Source: Rhynchopus sp. YZ270_cl-10
Lineage: Eukaryota > Euglenozoa > Diplonemea > Diplonemida > Diplonemidae
Reading direction: 5' to 3'
DNA length: 64,000 bases
Assembly (NCBI GenBank): GCA_964035575.1
Contig: OZ037870.1
Span: 930,001 to 994,000, forward strand
The notes beneath the pieces are model-generated. The model did no database searches. It was not told where the DNA came from and saw only the letters and a list, made by a program, of their open reading frames with translations. A program made the translations under genes and the position numbers. Shown here piece after piece: positions 1 through 9,178 of the stretch. Each line of letters starts with the position of its first letter. Position 1 is the stretch's first letter.

Positions 1-323
1 ATCAAGCCCCGAGTCGGTTGGTCCCGCTTGATGTGAAGTGGTTTCTTGGAGTCGTTGTGCGTAAAAAAAAAATCTGTTTCAGTGCATGATATTTTTTTTT
101 CAAAAAACACCAAAACGTAAACTTCAAAAATAGTGAGGTCGATATTTCTTTTTTCCCCCTGTCTCTGAACAAAAGCGTGTGTGTAGCTTTATATTACCCC
201 TTTTTTTGTCGATCCAAAAGCGAAACATGCTCCTTTTTATGAACTCTCTCCCCTTTTCCCAAAGCAACCCTCACACAGATTAAAGGTCCAACCTCATTCC
301 CTTTTTTTTTCCTCTTTCCTCAA
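1..323. other. Upstream flank, no gene assigned
   Basis: The first ~85 bases are open in one + frame (ending KKKICFSA and a stop) and could be the tail of a gene cut by the window edge, but they match nothing I recognise. The rest is T-rich spacer, ending in a C/T-rich run that leads straight into the ATG at 324. Confidence 0.3.
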
Positions 324-794
324 ATGGGCGGACCCTGTACTATTGACGGCAAGAAATACCGTTCGACCGACAATTTCGCACAGATCCCCTTTCAACTGAA
401 GGGCAAAGAATGGGTCAGCTGCGAACAGTATTTTCAGGCACAGAAATATCCTGATGAGAGCTATCAGGAGGTGATCCGCGCAGAGAAGGATGGAATGAAG
501 CAATGGGTTCTTGGCCAGAGCAGGAAGCACAGAATTGTCAAGAACTGGGAAAAAGTGAAGGTGGACATTATGTACGAGGCGAACAAAGCGAAGTTCCTTC
601 AACACCCAGACCTAGCTGCAGAGTTAATCGCCACCTCAGGGTCGATCAGGCCTGGAGGCGACCCCTTCTGGTCCATCTGGAACGGCGTGATCCTGACACG
701 CATCCGTGAGGAGCTCCGTCCAGACAAGCAAAAGGTCGCATCCCAATTAGACCGATCGGTCCAAATGATGGATGATTATCGTGTCAATCATTAG
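324..794 (+). CDS. NADAR (YbiA-like) domain protein
   Basis: A single-exon protein of 156 residues, almost all of it one NADAR domain. NADAR proteins act on ADP-ribose-type compounds: known members are N-glycosidases of riboflavin intermediates, and others remove ADP-ribose from guanine in DNA. The signature is plain: a CEQYFQAQKY segment near residues 36-45 (the SxEHYFQAQKF motif, with the conserved Glu), then IVKNWEKVKVDIMYEANKAK near residues 73-92 and a closing WNGVILTRIREEL helix. The usual glycine-rich GDGGxGxGxN loop is shortened to FWSIWN, so catalysis is plausible but not certain. The ATG follows a T/C-rich tract (TTTCCTCAAATG), and no better start exists in frame. A possible poly(A) signal lies 212 bp after the stop. 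No signal peptide or membrane segment is seen, so a cytosolic or nuclear protein is inferred. A PARP-like gene lies 8.4 kb downstream. Confidence 0.88.
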   Translation: MGGPCTIDGKKYRSTDNFAQIPFQLKGKEWVSCEQYFQAQKYPDESYQEVIRAEKDGMKQWVLGQSRKHRIVKNWEKVKVDIMYEANKAKFLQHPDLAAELIATSGSIRPGGDPFWSIWNGVILTRIREELRPDKQKVASQLDRSVQMMDDYRVNH

Positions 795-954
795 GGTAAC
801 TTTATGTGTGTTTTGGTTTTTTTTTTGAAAATTTGTTTTTTTTGCAGTTTTGACGGAGGGGCACATCTTACCCCACCTTCCGTTTGGTTTGTTTTTTTTG
901 TTGACGTGGAACCAGCTCTCGACAGGAGTGTGAACACCCTAGACAAAATGTGCG

Positions 955-986
955 ATACACGTGAAGCATTCATCTTTCAACGTTTC
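955..986 (+). repeat. Dispersed repeat family F copy
   Basis: A short copy of a ~35-bp family recognised by a CATTCATCTTTCAA core. Related copies lie near 35633, 42759, 50561, 53899 and 61200; a weaker one is near 1108. Confidence 0.5.
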
Positions 987-1005
987 TTTTGTTTTTGGAA
1001 GTTAA

Positions 1006-1011
1006 AATAAA
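1006..1011 (+). promoter_or_regulatory. Candidate poly(A) signal
   Basis: AATAAA lies 212 bp after the stop of the NADAR gene. It is in A/T-rich sequence, so a chance match is possible. Confidence 0.3.
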
Positions 1012-1530
1012 ATCTAAAAAAACAAAGAAAGAAAGGATGTGTTGACCCTCTCTTAAATGCTTTCAATTCTGTGAACTGAAAGTATATGAATCTAATTTTG
1101 TTTTGTGTGTACAATGAGGCACATTTGTCTTTCACAAATGCTCTTTATACCTTTATACCTATTATACCTTCTATTCAGTAGAATAGTTAGTTATATGAAA
1201 CAAAATGCTCATTATTTGGTGAATGGCTTAGACTTAGGTATATCTTGCCAAAAAACTTTTTCCCCCCCAAGGGAGACGGGAAGACACAAACCAGGTAGAC
1301 AATGCTTCCCCCCACATCGCCATGATTGCCCTTAGGGTCCCCGATATGTCTTCCACGCATATCATAGGTGTTATTTTTTTTTGGCCGTTGCGAAATTGGT
1401 GTGGTCCAAAAAAGGAGCTCTCCTCAGGGTACACTCAGGGTCATTCATCGTTTTAATGTTTTGACCTTTTTTTTGCCCCCTCCCCATTTTTGTGCCGCAC
1501 CAATTTCAACTACAAAAAACCCCCCAACTA

Positions 1531-1575
1531 CCGTGTAGTCAGTGTCATGCCTACCTCGGTAGGTTACACTCCCCC
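1531..1575. repeat. Short repeat with a palindrome, also at 50289
   Basis: The stretch beginning CCGTGTAGTCAG reappears with few differences at 50289-50325. Both copies contain the 14-bp near-palindrome CCTACCTCGGTAGG (1550-1563 here). Confidence 0.6.
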
Positions 1576-1653
1576 TTCTAGCCTATCTTCTCCACTTACA
1601 TTGATTTTTGGGAGGGTAAAGACACCCTCGACCATTTCTTTGTAAAAAAACAA

Positions 1654-1722
1654 TAGCCTTCGGGCGACATTGAGTACAGATCCTGCACTAGCAGGTGATT
1701 ATCGACACAACAAAAAAGCGCC
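1654..1722 (+). repeat. Dispersed repeat family E copy
   Basis: This begins CCTTCGGGCGACATTGAGTA and runs to a CGACACAACAAAAAAG tail, with a small hairpin CCTGC-AC-TA-GCAGG in the middle. Other copies are at 34866, 48356, in TM9SF intron 2 (53629) and, more worn, near 32571. Confidence 0.65.
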
Positions 1723-1740
1723 AAAAAATTCAAAAAAAAA

Positions 1741-2802
1741 ATATGGGAGCGTCCGCGAAAGACCCCCCCCTAAAGCTAACATCCATGCTTATTGGTATTT
1801 CACTAATTAAAATTTTGGTATTTTATAAGATTTTTTTTTACAATGAACTCAGAGTTAAGTTTCTGAGTTCATTAAAAAAAAAATCGGTGAAAAATTCCGA
1901 GTAGGTATTAATTTAGATAGGAAAAGCTATGTCAGCAGCTATGTGTCCCCTTATTTTACCTGTAAATACTAAGGATATAGGAAGGAATTCACTAATATCT
2001 GTCTCTAAACCCATTATCAAAAAGGGGGGGAGGAAAGGGGGGTGGAGGCTTGTCGCCCCCTCCGAACACTCTAAATAGAGCGCGAAAGAGCTTCACGCTC
2101 CGGGTCGTCTGCGGCGATGTCGACTTTCTCGCAGAAACCAAGAAAACCCCCTTTTTTGAGTGACCCTATTGACCTCCGTGATGAGTCTCTCCAAGAGTTG
2201 CAGACAATTGTCCGCCTGTTCCTCCTCTTCCTCCTCCGTCTCGCTGTCACTGTCCTGAGGGTGTCGCTGATGCAACTACAGGAGTAGTAAACGGCGGACA
2301 CCCCTTTTCTCCTGGTGGTTGTCTTCTGCATATGGAGGGACATATGCTTCGAGCTACACACCTCGCGCATCCAGCTCCTCGCGCCCCACCCTTTGCCCCC
2401 CTGCCAGTGGACCCCTGCATACACCTGCAGCTCGGCGAAGTTTTTTAGGCCTCGGAAAGGCCGGGTTTTCAGCTCCTGAGCGAATGCTTTGGCTGGTGAT
2501 TACATTTCCCCCTGTTGTGTTGTTCTATGGGTGGTTATATGGGTGTTTGTGAGGATTTCCTTGTATATCCTTAGTATTTACAGGTAAAATAAGGGGACAC
2601 ATAGCTGTTGACATAGCTTTTCCTATCTAAATTAATACCTACTCGGAATTTTTCACCGATTTTTTTTTTAATGAACTCAGAAACTTAACTCTGAGTTCAT
2701 TTAAAAAAAAAATCTTATAAAATACCAAAATTTTAATTAGTGAAATACCAATAAGCATGGATGTTAGCTTTAGGGGGGGGTCTTTCGCGGACGCTGCCAT
2801 AT
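1741..2802. mobile_element. TIR transposon (MITE-like), copy 1
   Basis: A 1062-bp element with inverted repeats of about 250 bp at each end, with a matching outer sequence ATATGG(G/C)AGCGTCC on both sides. The target duplication is TA or ATAT; the two cannot be told apart. Each terminal repeat carries an inner palindrome (TGAACTCAGA ... TCTGAGTTCA). A nearly identical copy lies at 31349-32412. The centre has short minus-strand open frames related to the 173-codon frame of copy 2. No transposase is seen, so it probably moves by a transposase made elsewhere. The superfamily is not resolved. Confidence 0.9.
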
Positions 2803-3027
2803 CTTCATCTATTTCTGTCAACGAAGTGCTTTCTGGGGTTCTAAAAACCAAGCGGAGAACCACGGTCCTGGCGTCTGCCGGCGTCTGCAACTTCTCTTTA
2901 AAACGCCGTTCATTTCTACCACCATACTCTACAGCACCCCCCTCACACAACCCCCTCCTGAATGCCCCAATTTGCAACGCCGACCCCTTCTTACCGGGGT
3001 TGATTACATCCCTCTTCTGCGCTTCAC

Positions 3028-3193
3028 ATTTTTTTGATAAAACAACTTGTTGTCAATTCTAAAAAGATTGGAGGCAGCGCTGCAGGGCAAACAAAACGGA
3101 TTGAAAAAAACAGAAGCTTGCTTGTTTTCTTTGAGTACTCAATTAACCACAACACCCGGCTTTGAGCGCACAAACAAAAGACCCGATCTTTTT
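3028..3193 (+). repeat. Sequence shared with 60521-60726, just upstream of the 3272 gene
   Basis: This 166-bp stretch is almost identical to part of the hAT-like element at 60023-60867, except that the other copy has about 40 extra bases near its 3' third. Here it ends 78 bp before the ATG at 3272, so it probably covers the promoter or 5' leader of that gene. Confidence 0.8.
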
Positions 3194-3271
3194 TTCATCA
3201 AATTTAACTTTCCTCACTGACTTTACGTCTCTCTCTCTCTCCCCTCCTTTTCCCTCCATTTTTACCCAAAA

Positions 3272-5302
3272 ATGGAAGCAAAATATAGCGCCTCTGGGTT
3301 GTCTTATGAGAGTATTCCTAATGAAGTGTCGCAGGCTGTTTCTTCTCATGCACCTTCACGGTCTTCTTCGCATCATCCTTTGCATGAGTCTACTACCGAA
3401 GCACAACCTCGCTCTGCAAGCATGCCAATTCCGATCATTCCGATCCCAACAAGACTCTCTATGAAGGAAATGAGCAAGACGTATACCCATTTGGACGCAC
3501 AAAAGGCGGGGGTAGTATTCCGTAGATGGGATGCGGATGGTGACGGCAGATGGAATTTTGAAGAAGCAAGAGAAGCGGTGGCAGCGACAGAAGGGAAGGT
3601 CTTAGATAGGAGGGATTATGAAGGGCTTTGCGCAGCGTGGGCGACACCACCGACAGAAGGATTGACAGAGTCGCATATTGTACAGCAATATGCGGCAGAT
3701 TCATCTACATTGGAGCGGGACTATAACATTGCTGCATCCGCAGCAGCGTCAATAAAAAGCGTTGCAAAAACCAACACACCTCTCGCAGTAGCAACAACCC
3801 CACCGATACCACATACCTCGGGGCAGTATAGCATTGCAGAGTCTGAAAAAAGTGTAAAAAGTGTGGTAAACATAAACACACCAGAAGTGACACCCCTAGT
3901 GGATACCTCCTTTACGACCCCGTACACCGCATCTGCCCTAGGGGATACCGAGCGGCTTCGCGCAGAGCTGGCATCTCTAAGCGAACGGAACCTCTCTGTT
4001 CCTAGCTCTGTGCCGCATAATAGTGTGGCGCCGTCTGTGGGGGAGGATCAACCTCGGTTGGTGCAGAGCATGGAGTGGCAGGGGACGTTGGAGGAAGGGG
4101 AGGGGGAGGGTTTGGTGGCAACGGCGCGGTCGGTGGTGTTGCCGGTTGGGGAGGAGTCTGGTGTGTCGTTTGCGACGCCGTATGATATGAAGACTACGGT
4201 GCGTTCAGAGGGGGTAGAGGGGGTGGAGGAGGAGGCAGAGGTGCCGCTGGCAAGCGTGGGGATGCAGAGCTTTGATTCGTCTACAGAAGAGATTGCTGCT
4301 AAGATGGGGCCGTCGTTGGTGAGCGTGGTCTCGGATATCAGCAAGGAGATGCAGAGTCTGGCGCAAAGCATGGGAACCACCTCTATTGCAACGTCGGCAA
4401 CGTTGCGTAGTGGAGGAGGAGGAGGAGGAGGAGGTGCCTTCAAAGTGCCCTCTGCGGCATCGTTGCGGAGCTGTAATACTATGGACACTGCTCCGATTGT
4501 TTCGGTGATGTCCGAAGCGGTTGAAGTGAAGAGTGTAGGCGAAGTGAAAGAAGTCGTGTTAACAGCAAAGGAGGTGCAAACCGCTACCCCACGCACCCCA
4601 TCGAGTGTGATATCGCAGGCTTCTGCAGAGTGGCGTAGTGTTGCAACCGCGTCGACTGTAGTTCCGGAAGGTGTTGTAGGGATACCACGGATCTCGTTGG
4701 TGGCAGACCTGCAGGGGTTGGTGGATATGCATCAGAAGGGGCGTATTACTGCGGAGGAATTCTCTGCAGCAAAGACACGGCTTTTGCATGGGGCGCAGCC
4801 GTTGCAGTTGCAACAGGACCATGTGGTGCAGAATGTGACGCATAGTCTGCTTGGGGTGCCGGTTCCTGATGCGGTGTGGGTAGATCGGAGGGAGGGCAAC
4901 GAAACGAAGGAGGTGGTCAGCGAGGTGACAACGATGGTGTCAGTCAACTCTGAAGCCAAGACAGCGGGATCGGATTACAGTCCGGATGCGGTGGGTGCAC
5001 AGAGCACGTCGCACAGCAGAGACCACATGCTGCGGTACAGAAAGCGGCTCATGAACTTCTTCCACCACTACCGCCCAGAGAAGCTTCCCAGTGTCATGCC
5101 GACTGTCCGCGGGGCAGCCACCGTCGAAGACACCGTCTTTGCAGCGCTTGAACGCAAATACGGCCCCGAACCCAAAATAGACTACATGACTGCCCCCCTC
5201 CGCCACGGCTGGCAAGAGCTGCACTCAAGAAGTGACGACGTCTATTACGAACACTTCAGCGGGCAAAAACAATGGACGCGCCCTATAGAAACCTCTTTGT
5301 GA
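3272..5302 (+). CDS. EF-hand / SHOCT / WW domain protein
   Basis: A single-exon protein of 676 residues. Residues 87-98 form a canonical EF-hand loop (DADGDGRWNFEE, acidic residues at 1, 3, 5 and 12), so one calcium site is likely. Residues ~130-475 are Ser/Thr/Val-rich low complexity with a Gly run. Residues ~478-505 match a SHOCT domain (LQGLVDMHQKGRITAEEF), a small helical oligomerisation module. Residues ~590-640 hold a conserved block ending ALERKYGPEP, of a kind I associate with trypanosomatid proteins. The C-terminus (~643-673) is a WW domain (GWQELH ... YYEHFSGQKQWTRP), which binds proline-rich ligands. A scaffold or calcium-responsive adaptor is inferred; no enzyme motif, signal peptide or membrane segment is seen. 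The ATG follows a long C/T tract and is the first in frame. The next gene starts 127 bp downstream. Confidence 0.85.
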   Translation: MEAKYSASGLSYESIPNEVSQAVSSHAPSRSSSHHPLHESTTEAQPRSASMPIPIIPIPTRLSMKEMSKTYTHLDAQKAGVVFRRWDADGDGRWNFEEAREAVAATEGKVLDRRDYEGLCAAWATPPTEGLTESHIVQQYAADSSTLERDYNIAASAAASIKSVAKTNTPLAVATTPPIPHTSGQYSIAESEKSVKSVVNINTPEVTPLVDTSFTTPYTASALGDTERLRAELASLSERNLSVPSSVPHNSVAPSVGEDQPRLVQSMEWQGTLEEGEGEGLVATARSVVLPVGEESGVSFATPYDMKTTVRSEGVEGVEEEAEVPLASVGMQSFDSSTEEIAAKMGPSLVSVVSDISKEMQSLAQSMGTTSIATSATLRSGGGGGGGGAFKVPSAASLRSCNTMDTAPIVSVMSEAVEVKSVGEVKEVVLTAKEVQTATPRTPSSVISQASAEWRSVATASTVVPEGVVGIPRISLVADLQGLVDMHQKGRITAEEFSAAKTRLLHGAQPLQLQQDHVVQNVTHSLLGVPVPDAVWVDRREGNETKEVVSEVTTMVSVNSEAKTAGSDYSPDAVGAQSTSHSRDHMLRYRKRLMNFFHHYRPEKLPSVMPTVRGAATVEDTVFAALERKYGPEPKIDYMTAPLRHGWQELHSRSDDVYYEHFSGQKQWTRPIETSL

Positions 5303-5428
5303 ATATTTTCCTTGTACTAGAAATCTTAAAGCGAATACAAAAACGGCCATTTTTTCATTCTCTCCCCTCACTCCCCTCACTCCCCTCTCCCACCACTCAA
5401 TCCCCACCAGAAAGAAGGGAGAGGAAAA

Positions 5429-8400
5429 ATGCGTCAGACACGATGTGTCCGTGCGACTCTTCCGCAGGCAGTGTACAACCCGAAGTACAAGCAAGACCCG
5501 CGGCAACATGCGGACCCGGAGATGCTCAAGGTGGTGATGCGGAGGAACTGGGTGGCACGCAAATGGAAGGTCGGGGAGGAGCCGTGGGAGATGGACCCTA
5601 ACGCGGAACGTGACTTCTCGAAGCGCAACCTTGCAGACGACTATGCTGATGTCGTATGTAAAAAAAAACAAAACAAAAATCTGCACTTCATTGGTCCCGT
5701 ACCAGTGAAGTACAAATTCATTTGACATAAACCCCTACAGATACGAAACTGCCTTGGGTTTGCGGAGGCACTACCATACTATAACGAGCTCACGACACGT
5801 GGCATTCCGGTGACAACAACCTTTATGAACCTTCTCCTCGCATTCGCGCAACGACAGAAAGAGCACACTTCGGGCCCTCTCAGAAAGGTATCCCTCCCTT
5901 TTGAATACCCCCCTCTATATTTGCCCAAAATATCAGCTTTTCGGTCATGATATTCCTTCCAAATTCCACAAAAAAACACACAAAAAATCAACAGGTACCC
6001 TGGACGTTGTACTTGGATCTATTGGAGAAAGGCGCGAAACCTGACATAAATACGTACGACCTGTTAAGGGTTACGGTATGTTTTGCCTCCTACCACATCT
6101 CGCCTCACCTCTTTTTCTGTTCCGAGCTCGCAATGTGAAAAAAAGGCAAACAAAACCTGCACAATGCTCTCTCCACGAACACTCATATTGGGGCCATATT
6201 CTGCAAGAATTACCCCTTATATCGTCAGACACGAATCCCTCACATCACCAGATGCACAACCTCTGCCACGAATACTGCGAAGACGTTGCGCGCGAGATTG
6301 TCACCAGCCCTGGGGCTCGCCTCACAGCCGCGATACGAAAAGCACTCATGAACCTTGCGGACCTGCCTAACGAGAACATCGAGAGTATTCTTAATGCACT
6401 GACCGGCGATAGCGTATGTACACACACCCACCTCCATCCTCCACCTCTCCCAAGCATCATCCCACACCATCCACAGGAAAGCAAGGAGCTGGTGAAGCAC
6501 AACTCCGACTCTGCCGGGTACGATATCATTCAGACCATCGCAGGCGCAGTAGACAATCTTAAGAGCTTCGGCGAGGCCTGCCGTGCGTTCCTCAAGGCCG
6601 AGCAGGAGCGTGTCTCTGCAACCCGCCAGCTTATGTCGCATCAGGACTCCTTAGAAGGGAAGGCTGCGAACAGTCAACGTCTGTCCCCTGGTAGCATCGG
6701 CAATGTTGAGCGCGCGGAGTACAATGCTGATGTTGCAAAGGCAGACGCGGTTGGGAAGATCCTTGAAATGGTGAAAGATGCGGTGCCTGCATTGGCAGAG
6801 GACCCTTTTGTGAAGGAGCTGCGGGATGCGGAGGTGGTGACTGGCGCAGTGCCGCGCAGCTCGAAGTCGGGCAAGGCGTTGACACAGCGGATTCTCCCTA
6901 TGTGGGAGGCAGAGATCGTTGTCAGTGCGCGCATGAAGGAGCAGCGTGCGCTCCTAGGGGAGATGCGACAGCACCTCATAGAAGGCTACAACACCCTCTG
7001 CAAGGAGCATCTGCACCGTGTGGGGCCCGCAGCGGATTCCTTCCAGATTGACCAGACTGTGGGGCAGCGCAACATCGAGGAGATCCTGAAGCGCTTCCGC
7101 TCCTCCCTCCTCGCAATGAAGCAGCTCCGGATATACGAGACAGACCAGATCGCACCGCTCCGTCCAGAGATCATCTCCGAGGTGTCCCTCCCAGTGTCCC
7201 TGAGTGAGCAGAGCTCGCACAAAGACGACGTGGTCGTGGGTGCGTACATGGAGGACGACAGATGCCTCCCTCTCGCGCAGCGCTGCAACGTGTCTCCCGA
7301 GACTGCCCGAGTGGGGCTCTCGTATTTCCAACCGCTCAGTTTGCTCGGAAGGGTACAGCGGCGGGAAGGTGGGGTTGGGTTCAACCTCACGGAGTTCTGC
7401 AACCAGGCCGGTGTCAGCGAGAGATCGAGAGACTCACGAAATGTGCTCACACAGCGCAAATCGTGGTTGACGTCGAGCGAAGCAGACCTCATGCGAGAGA
7501 CGGTCAGGAGGGACCCTGCGGTTGCACAGGTTTTCACTGCGTGCGTGGAGCGCATCATTGAGCGTGGAGCTGCACACAGCTGCTTCAACGTGGTTGGGGA
7601 GATCTTCGACCTTGCGTACCGGAAGTGCCATCTGTGGCCGTCGAAGAAGCTGAACAACGCACTGCTCACTGCGATTGCGAGCGAGGCGAGCGACAAGCAC
7701 CGCACGGCGCTGTTGACCCTCATCAACGACACGGTAAAGACACACGACAAGCTGGTCAACGCTGTGCGCGCTTCGGTCGGCGTTGTTGGAGTCCCGCTTG
7801 ACCCACACAACTTCAAAGATGGCAAACCCCCTAAGAGAGCTCAGTTAAGGAGACAATACGGCACAACCTTCAAACGGCACCTCGCACAGCACCCTGTCCT
7901 CCGCTACACCGACACCGGGGTGGACGAGGAGTTCTATGCGCTGTACATCCGCAGCAAACCGTGGCTTCTGAAGTCCGAAGGGCGCAGCGACGCGGCTGAG
8001 GCCTTGAAGACCTTCAAGACCGAGCTCAAATACCTCAAGGATAACTGGAAGGCAAGCTGCGGGGTGGCCCGGGGTGTGGATGGGATGTACGTGGACGTGA
8101 CGACTCTCAAGGTAGAGACCGTTACAGCAGGCGACGTACCACCAATGGCTGCACGTTGGGAGGAACGGCTGCGCCACCTGACCGACAAGCACCACACATA
8201 CGATGCCATCCTGCAGGTGGCCTACGACGAAATCGCCAAGAGCGACAAAGAGACCGGCACTGCAGGCAACGAGAAGGTAAACCCCTACACCATCAGCAAC
8301 ATCGTCACCGAGGTTATTGCGCTCATGGAACGCCACAACGCGGAGCCCGCAGCCTCCACCTTCTCCCTCCTCCTCGCCCTCTCCCGCCGCCTCCCCAACG

Positions 8401-8486
8401 AGCTCGCTGGAGTAGAAGAAGAAACATTAGCCCGCATGAAGAAAGCAGGCAAAGCAATGTGGTGGCAATGGTTCGAAGAGCTCTAG
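5429..8486 (+). CDS. PPR-like helical-repeat protein (5 exons)
   Basis: Proposed exons: 5429-5653, 5741-5887, 5995-6075, 6252-6413 and 6477-8486, giving 874 residues. All four introns are phase 0, start GTAT and end CAG; the fourth (63 bp) is open in frame, so retention would also give protein. Exons 2-3 encode two pentatricopeptide-type repeats (YYNELTTRGIPVTTTFMNLL and YLDLLEKGAKPDINTYDLL). Another degenerate one lies near the C-terminus (MERHNAEPAASTFSLLLAL). PPR proteins bind single-stranded RNA, mostly in mitochondria or plastids; the Arg-rich N-terminus (MRQTRCVRATL) would suit an organelle import signal, which is an inference. The large last exon is helical and I do not recognise its middle part. 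The acceptor of exon 4 is the least certain junction, chosen because it alone keeps the frame open. Intron 1 contains a hairpin (5685-5711). Confidence 0.72.
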
Positions 8487-8585
8487 AGAACATAAATCTC
8501 AAGAAGTACAATATTGAGAGAGAGAGAGAGATGGGTGACATGAAGGGGGTGCCTCTTTCAAGTTTTGGGCGATTGTCGATTATGA

Positions 8586-8591
8586 AATAAA
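8586..8591 (+). promoter_or_regulatory. Candidate poly(A) signal
   Basis: AATAAA lies 100 bp after the stop of the PPR-like gene, before a run of A-rich sequence. Confidence 0.35.
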
Positions 8592-8774
8592 AAGGGTCGG
8601 AACGAAAAAACAAAAAAGGAATAATGGTGTTCCACAAAAAACGCCAGAAAAAAATAAAAACGATCGCAAAAAACAACAAAAACAAATCCAAAAAAAAGTA
8701 CAACACCAAAGAAAAAAAAGAAAAACACACAGCATTACCCCATGGTTTACCAACGATCGAAATGATTTTTTTAT

Positions 8775-8868
8775 CAGATGTAAACCTCGAAATAGATGTG
8801 GGATAGCATGGTTGGGGTCATTGTACCAAGGTACACTGTTGCGAGAGGGCTTTGTATTGCAAGTCAAC
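8775..8868 (+). repeat. Dispersed repeat family A copy
   Basis: Family A (~95-120 bp) starts CAGATGTAAACC, has GAAATGGAT nearby and ends with CGAGAGGGCTTTGTATTTCA or close to it. This copy lacks part of the middle. It is SINE-like in size and spread, but no clear pol III boxes are seen. Confidence 0.75.
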
Positions 8869-9178
8869 TTTTTTTCCAGCCAACCTGGTATCATTGCCGT
8901 ATTCACCTTTTTGTCAACCCCATCCTATAGGTAAGCCACTATGCAAAAATGTGTTTGGATGAAGCAAAAAACGGCAAAAAAAAAAGAACACAAAAATGAG
9001 GATCTATTTTTTTTTTCAAAAGAATTAGTTTTTTCCCCCATTATTTTTTATCCCATCCATACACCCTCCCCTCTCCTCCCTTAGTTTGTATATTCTTAGA
9101 CTTTAGAATATTCTCATTTTGTTTCATTCCTTTCAGAATACACAAGAGGATCCCTTTTTCATCACCCATGCTGTAACC

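Noticed and set aside
9119-9178. Upstream extension of the PARP-like gene
   Set aside because: The frame is open but begins at a TTG codon. The first ATG is at 9179, with a T-rich CAG-ended leader upstream.
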